A DNA stretch of 19,796 nucleotides from Fredricksoniimonas sp964643325. GTDB taxonomy: Bacteria > Omnitrophota > Gorgyraeia > Zapsychrales > Fredricksoniimonadaceae. This document shows positions 15,349-19,796 of this stretch, in pieces. The stretch spans positions 1-19,796 of the forward strand of contig CAZXSE010000016.1 in the NCBI GenBank assembly GCA_964643325.1. Direction: 5' to 3'. Under the pieces are notes generated by a model, which saw nothing but the letters and a program-made list of their open reading frames with translations, was not told the origin of the DNA and made no database searches. The translations under genes were made by a program, and so were the position numbers. How positions within the stretch are numbered: position 1 is the stretch's first letter; each line of letters begins with the position of its first letter.

Positions 15349-15921
15349 ATGATGGATCTTCTAGGCAGGTTTAACTGGGTGGATGTCTTTGTTCTCGCGC
15401 TGATCATCAGGATCGTGTACAACAGCGTGAAGAACGGTTTCATTATTGAGCTCATCAAAACAGCCAGTTCCTTTTTTGCCATCTTTGTCGCGTTCCATTA
15501 CTACGTCAAGCTCGCTGTTCTCATCAGCCGTTATACCCGTCTTGAAGGGAGCCCCCTGGAGGCCGCCACATTCGCGGCCTTGTGGCTGGCAACGGTCCTG
15601 GTGTGCAAGTTCTCCCGCGATGGATTGCTTCTTCTTTTCTCGATCGAGACCATATCGATCATCGACAGGGCCGGCGCCGTCCTGGTGGCCGCCCTTCGTT
15701 CTGTCCTGACCGTGAGCATGTTCCTGTTCCTCTTTTTGTTGACCGATCATCCGTATGTCGAACGCATGACCTTTTCTTCTTTTTCGCAGAAATACACGCT
15801 GTCCGTCGCGCCCAAGGCTTACCGGAAGATCACCAATGGTTTTGTGGCAAAGCTTTTTTCCGGTCAGAAGCTCAATGCCGCGGTCTTTGAAGAGATCGAT
15901 CCGGCGGCAAAGAAAGAATAG
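15349..15921 (+). CDS. CvpA-family inner-membrane protein
   Basis: 190 residues with four likely membrane helices in the first 130 residues, followed by a short polar tail. The start FNWVDVFVLALIIRIVYNSVKNGFIIELIK, here split as NWVDVFVLAL and then VKNGFIIELI, matches the CvpA pattern in which a helix is followed by a basic-Gly-Phe turn. CvpA proteins are linked to colicin V production and envelope homeostasis in enterobacteria; their molecular activity is unsettled. AAGGTG at 15335-15340 serves ATG 15349 (an alternative ATG is at 15352). It is the first gene of an operon with dnaG and rpoD, starting 30 bases before dnaG. I am less sure of this family assignment than of its neighbours, because the sequence is divergent. 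Confidence 0.68.
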   Translation: MMDLLGRFNWVDVFVLALIIRIVYNSVKNGFIIELIKTASSFFAIFVAFHYYVKLAVLISRYTRLEGSPLEAATFAALWLATVLVCKFSRDGLLLLFSIETISIIDRAGAVLVAALRSVLTVSMFLFLFLLTDHPYVERMTFSSFSQKYTLSVAPKAYRKITNGFVAKLFSGQKLNAAVFEEIDPAAKKE

Positions 15922-15951
15922 GGCGTTGCGTCATAGCGAGGAGTTGCGCGT

Positions 15952-17730
15952 GTGGGCCTGATCCCTGAAGATATCATAACGCGCGTGCTGGAGAGGACTG
16001 ATATTGCCGAGCTGATCGGCAGTTATACGCCCCTCAAGCGCGCGGGCAAGAATTTTAAAGCTCTTTGTCCTTTTCATAACGAGAAAACGCCGTCGTTCGT
16101 GGTGACGCCTGATAAGCAGATCTTTCATTGTTTCGGGTGCGGCGCGGGCGGCAATGCCGTTTCGTTCGTCATGAAGCAGGAGCGGATGGAATTTCCAGAA
16201 GCCCTGCGATGGCTGGCCGAGAAGGCCGGCATCGAGATCCCGGAAGATCCGGGCGGTCCCCAGAATGACGGGACGCGGGAGCGGATCTTTGCGGCGAATG
16301 CGTCGGCGGTTGAATATTTTCACGAGAACCTGGTCAAGGGCCGTGAACGCGAGGTTGAGGTTGCGCGCGAGTACCTTAAAGGGCGGAAATTGGGCCTTGA
16401 GATGGTCAAGCGCTTTAAGATCGGTTACGCGTACGAGGCCTGGGACGGGCTGATCAGGCATTTGCAGGGCAAGGGATTTGAAGCATCGATCATTGAAAAG
16501 TCCGGGTTGGTCGTCGAAAGGTCAGGCAAGTCGGGCTCTTACGACCGTTTTCGCGGCCGCGTGATATTCCCGATCTTTGATTATCGCGACAGGCCCGTGG
16601 CGTTCGGCGCGCGCGCCCTGAAGAAGGACGAGAAGGCCAAGTACATCAACTCGCCCGAGACCCCGGTCTATACGAAGGGGCGCCATTTGTATGGTTTTAA
16701 CTGGGCGAAAGAAGCCGTGGGCCGCGAGGACCGCGTGATCATTGTCGAAGGGTATCTGGATTTCATCCGGCCTTTTTGCGCCGGGGTCGAACATGTTGCG
16801 GCGTCGCAGGGAACGGCGCTCACACCGGACCAGATCCGGCTGGTGCGGCGGTACACGCGCAACATCACGATGCTTTTTGATATGGATACGGCCGGGCAGT
16901 CGGCGGCGTTACGCAGCCTGGATGTCCTGCTGGAAGAGGACATGGATGTGAAGGTGGCGGCGCTGGCGCAGGGCGAGGACCCGGATTCGTTCATCCAGAA
17001 ATACGGCGCCGACGATTTCAAGCGGCGCGTCGGTGAAGCAAAAAGTTTGTTTGATTTTAAGCTTGAGCGTTTGGTCCAGGAATTCGGCGCGGGTACGGTG
17101 GAAGGCCGCGGCGTTATCTGCACCGAGATGCTGGCGACGATCGAGAAGGTCAAGAGCGAGATCGTTAAGAACGGATATTTGAAAGAATTGGCCGCGCGGT
17201 TGAACGTGACAGAAGATGTTGTCCTGCGCGAACGTCGCAATATATTGAACAAGCGTCCGGCAATGCCGTCGCGCGCGGACAGTGGGCCCGTTAAACCAGC
17301 ACCCAGTGCGGTTTTCTCCTCTGATGAGGAATGGCTCCTGAGATTCGTGATGGCGGATGCGGGATGGCTTCGGGAAGTGAAGGAAAAGGTCCCCCTCGAC
17401 GAAGTCCTTGGGGCGGCGGCGCGGGACGCGCTGACGGCGGCTTACAGGCTTTGCGACCAGGGGCGTGATGCATCGCCCGCGGCGCTCGTTGATGAGGTCC
17501 ATGACGAGTCGCTGAGGCAGAAGCTCATGGCCATTGCGGCAAGCGCCGAGCCGCTGGACGGAAAAACGGCAGGGAAGGCTTTCAAGGATTGTGTGGCACG
17601 CGCTTGCAGCCGTCATCGCAAGGCCAGGCGCCAGGTATTGAGGGAAATGATCCGTCAGGCCGAAAAGGCCGGCGATCATGAGGCGCTCCGGCGGGCCCAG
17701 GAAGAATTCAACCAGCTTTTAAAAGCGTGA
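15952..17730 (+). CDS. dnaG: DNA primase
   Basis: Synthesises RNA primers at the replication fork. The 592-residue protein has the three usual parts. The N-terminal CHC2 zinc-binding domain has Cys39, His42, Cys60 and Cys63 in LCPFHNEKTPSF and IFHCFGCGAGGNAVSF. The RNA-polymerase core contains the TOPRIM acidic residues Glu266 in VIIVEGYLD and Asp310/Asp312 in LFDMDTAG, where most primases have DGD. A helical C-terminal region, expected to bind the replicative helicase, begins near residue 440. It starts at GTG 15952 with GAGGAG eight bases upstream; the conserved I PEDIITRVLERTDI start supports that choice. rpoD follows after seven bases: the classical dnaG-rpoD pair of the macromolecular-synthesis operon. 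The rpsU gene that leads this operon in enterobacteria is absent here, replaced by cvpA. Confidence 0.97.
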   Translation: MGLIPEDIITRVLERTDIAELIGSYTPLKRAGKNFKALCPFHNEKTPSFVVTPDKQIFHCFGCGAGGNAVSFVMKQERMEFPEALRWLAEKAGIEIPEDPGGPQNDGTRERIFAANASAVEYFHENLVKGREREVEVAREYLKGRKLGLEMVKRFKIGYAYEAWDGLIRHLQGKGFEASIIEKSGLVVERSGKSGSYDRFRGRVIFPIFDYRDRPVAFGARALKKDEKAKYINSPETPVYTKGRHLYGFNWAKEAVGREDRVIIVEGYLDFIRPFCAGVEHVAASQGTALTPDQIRLVRRYTRNITMLFDMDTAGQSAALRSLDVLLEEDMDVKVAALAQGEDPDSFIQKYGADDFKRRVGEAKSLFDFKLERLVQEFGAGTVEGRGVICTEMLATIEKVKSEIVKNGYLKELAARLNVTEDVVLRERRNILNKRPAMPSRADSGPVKPAPSAVFSSDEEWLLRFVMADAGWLREVKEKVPLDEVLGAAARDALTAAYRLCDQGRDASPAALVDEVHDESLRQKLMAIAASAEPLDGKTAGKAFKDCVARACSRHRKARRQVLREMIRQAEKAGDHEALRRAQEEFNQLLKA

Positions 17731-17737
17731 GGCCGAC

Positions 17738-19320
<1,583 letters not shown>

Positions 19321-19324
<4 letters not shown>

Positions 19325-19394
19325 AAAGGATTCTTTTTAGATCATCCCCGAGGCTACCAAGGGCGCTTATAGCGCCCGGAGCCGAGCGGGATCA
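19321..19394. repeat. Structured tandem repeat, copy 1
   Basis: First of two 74-base copies with period 77. It opens with CTAAAAAG-GATT-CTTTTTAG, an 8-bp hairpin (12 bp when the flanking TGAT/ATCA is counted). A second, longer fold follows: AUCCCC pairs with G(C)GGGAU, tandem G-A pairs, GGCU with AGCC, then GGGCGCT-TAT-AGCGCCC at the apex. The rpoD TAA is part of its left edge. Confidence 0.9.
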
Positions 19395-19397
19395 TCA

Positions 19398-19471
19398 CTA
19401 AAAAGGATTCTTTTTAGATCATCCCCGAGGCTACCAAGGGCGCTTATAGCGCCCGGAGCCGAGCGGGATCA
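19398..19471. repeat. Structured tandem repeat, copy 2
   Basis: Identical by eye to the unit at 19321-19394 over all 74 bases and separated from it by TCA. Its first hairpin has only the 8-bp core because the left flank differs. After it the sequence AGAAAAGGAAG at 19472-19482 resembles the start of a third, decayed copy. No unit is seen elsewhere in the window. Confidence 0.9.
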
Positions 19472-19475
19472 AGAA

Positions 19476-19500
19476 AAGGAAGTGAAAGCCGTGATCTAAA
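19476..19500 (+). repeat. Second copy of the rpoD 3' end
   Basis: GTGATCTAAA at 19491-19500 repeats exactly the last codons of rpoD with one further base (19316-19325), and AAGGAAG (19476-19482) repeats 19304-19310. In one frame this reads Lys-Glu-Val-Lys-Ala-Val-Ile-stop, against Lys-Glu-Asp-Tyr-Val-Ile-stop in rpoD. The two repeats lie on each side of the structured tandem array. Confidence 0.75.
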
Positions 19501-19534
19501 GGCCTGTTCGGGGAAGCTCGAACAGGCCTTTTTT
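19498..19534 (+). terminator. Intrinsic terminator of the cvpA-dnaG-rpoD operon
   Basis: Arms 19499-19510 and 19519-19530 pair perfectly over 12 bp (13 with A19498-T19531) around an eight-base loop, followed by T up to 19534. It is the only structure after rpoD with a proper T-run. Confidence 0.92.
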
Positions 19535-19551
19535 ATGGGTCGCCTTCTCTA

Positions 19552-19590
19552 AACTTATAAGTTGAAAGAAATAGCCCGTTATGATATTCT
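19552..19590 (+). promoter_or_regulatory. Candidate promoter with overlapping palindrome
   Basis: TTGAAA (19562-19567), 17 bases, then TATTCT (19585-19590) with TGA before it as an extended -10. A perfect 12-base palindrome, AACTTATAAGTT (19552-19563), overlaps the -35. It would give a transcript toward the tRNA starting near 19597, about 145 bases upstream of it. Box quality is moderate. Confidence 0.4.
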
Positions 19591-19651
19591 TTTTGGACTG
19601 ATTTTTCTTAAAATGAGGGTTTTGTCCTGTTCTGTATTGACAGAGATCGTA

Positions 19652-19750
19652 GAAACATTGCTACGTCCTGTTCGCCGATGGGATGCCGGCTCACAGGACT
19701 CCGTAATGTTTTCCTCGGAAGATATTGTGGAAACATTACTACGGGCCTGT
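19652..19750 (+). repeat. Three-copy motif with alternative pairings ahead of the tRNA
   Basis: Copy A (19652-19671) and copy B (19730-19750) are direct repeats sharing GAAACATT-x-CTACG and CCTGT. Copy C (19693-19712) is inverted. A can pair with C (7 bp, a 3x3 loop, 9 bp, with a further 4-bp stem inside the loop), or B can pair with C (9 bp plus 5 bp). B includes the first bases of the tRNA. The rest of the 208 bases between the terminator and the tRNA holds nothing else I recognise apart from the candidate promoter and palindrome. Confidence 0.6.
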
Positions 19751-19796
19751 AGCTCAGTCGGTTAGAGCAGGAGACTCATAATCTCTTGGTCCCTGG
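19743..19796 (+). tRNA. tRNA with CAU anticodon, probably tRNA-Ile2, cut by the window end
   Basis: GGGCCTG acceptor strand, TA, D-stem GCTC/GAGC with the loop AGTCGGTTA, then an anticodon stem GGAGA/TCTCT (one G-U) around CTCATAA, giving anticodon CAT. The variable loop and the start of the T stem (CCTGG) reach the window end; the 3' half is missing. The arm from GAGCAGG to CTTGGTC resembles tRNA-Ile2 (whose C34 is modified to lysidine by TilS) more than elongator tRNA-Met, and in E. coli ileX, a tRNA-Ile2, lies near rpoD. Elongator Met cannot be ruled out without the T arm and discriminator base. Confidence 0.9.

Noticed and set aside
19341..19499. Open frame through the tandem repeat ending at the second rpoD-like stop
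   Set aside because: About 52 codons, no start codon or ribosome binding site, low-complexity product; probably chance openness, though it supports the duplicated rpoD tail.
19637..19642. Perfect TTGACA as the tRNA promoter -35
   Set aside because: No acceptable -10 box lies 15-19 bases downstream (GCTACG region), and it is 100 bases from the tRNA.

Overview
The window comes from a bacterium with a GC-rich genome. All recognisable genes lie on the + strand. One run of exactly 100 N (10739-10838) shows it is a scaffolded assembly, probably a metagenome-assembled genome. The gene order (pgk-tpiA-secG, a peptide-type ABC transporter, a membrane glycosyltransferase-like TPR protein, glgC; then an excisionase-type HTH gene and smc; then cvpA-dnaG-rpoD-tRNA) and the divergent but complete protein sequences suggest an uncultivated diderm lineage such as Omnitrophota (OP3). 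This placement is inference from gene content; no marker gene here proves it.

Region 1 (1-275) is the 3' end of a polytopic membrane protein that resembles O-antigen ligase/polymerase. Region 2 (about 288-11141) looks like one long operon. It opens with a perfect-consensus sigma70 promoter and runs pgk, tpiA, secG, five peptide/nickel-type ABC transporter genes, a 739-residue membrane/TPR protein and glgC. From secG to glgC most junctions are 4-11 base overlaps. It ends with a 17-bp perfect hairpin that has no U-tract. glgC is interrupted by the assembly gap. The operon combines lower glycolysis, the SecG translocon subunit, solute uptake and glycogen synthesis.

Region 3 (11088-15123) has an intergenic region with two hairpins, a candidate promoter and a dyad, then a small HTH_17 protein and an SMC condensin that ends at a canonical terminator. 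The SMC has normal ATPase heads, but its central segment is short and I cannot match it to the usual SMC hinge. Region 4 (15124-19534) is a version of the macromolecular-synthesis operon: two extended -10 promoters, cvpA, primase dnaG, and the housekeeping sigma factor rpoD. It ends at a strong intrinsic terminator.

The most unusual DNA is after rpoD. Two near-identical 74-base units in tandem (period 77), each able to fold into two hairpins, lie between the rpoD stop codon and the operon terminator. The last codons of rpoD (GTG ATC TAA plus one more A, preceded by AAG GAA) recur on the far side of the array. This looks like an insertion with duplication of its target. Further on, a motif present in two direct copies and one inverted copy runs into the 5' end of a CAU-anticodon tRNA and could form alternative pairings. 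Other points worth attention are a Cys-Gly tail on PGK and the atypical SMC hinge. I see no CRISPR array, transposase, phage gene or defence system.
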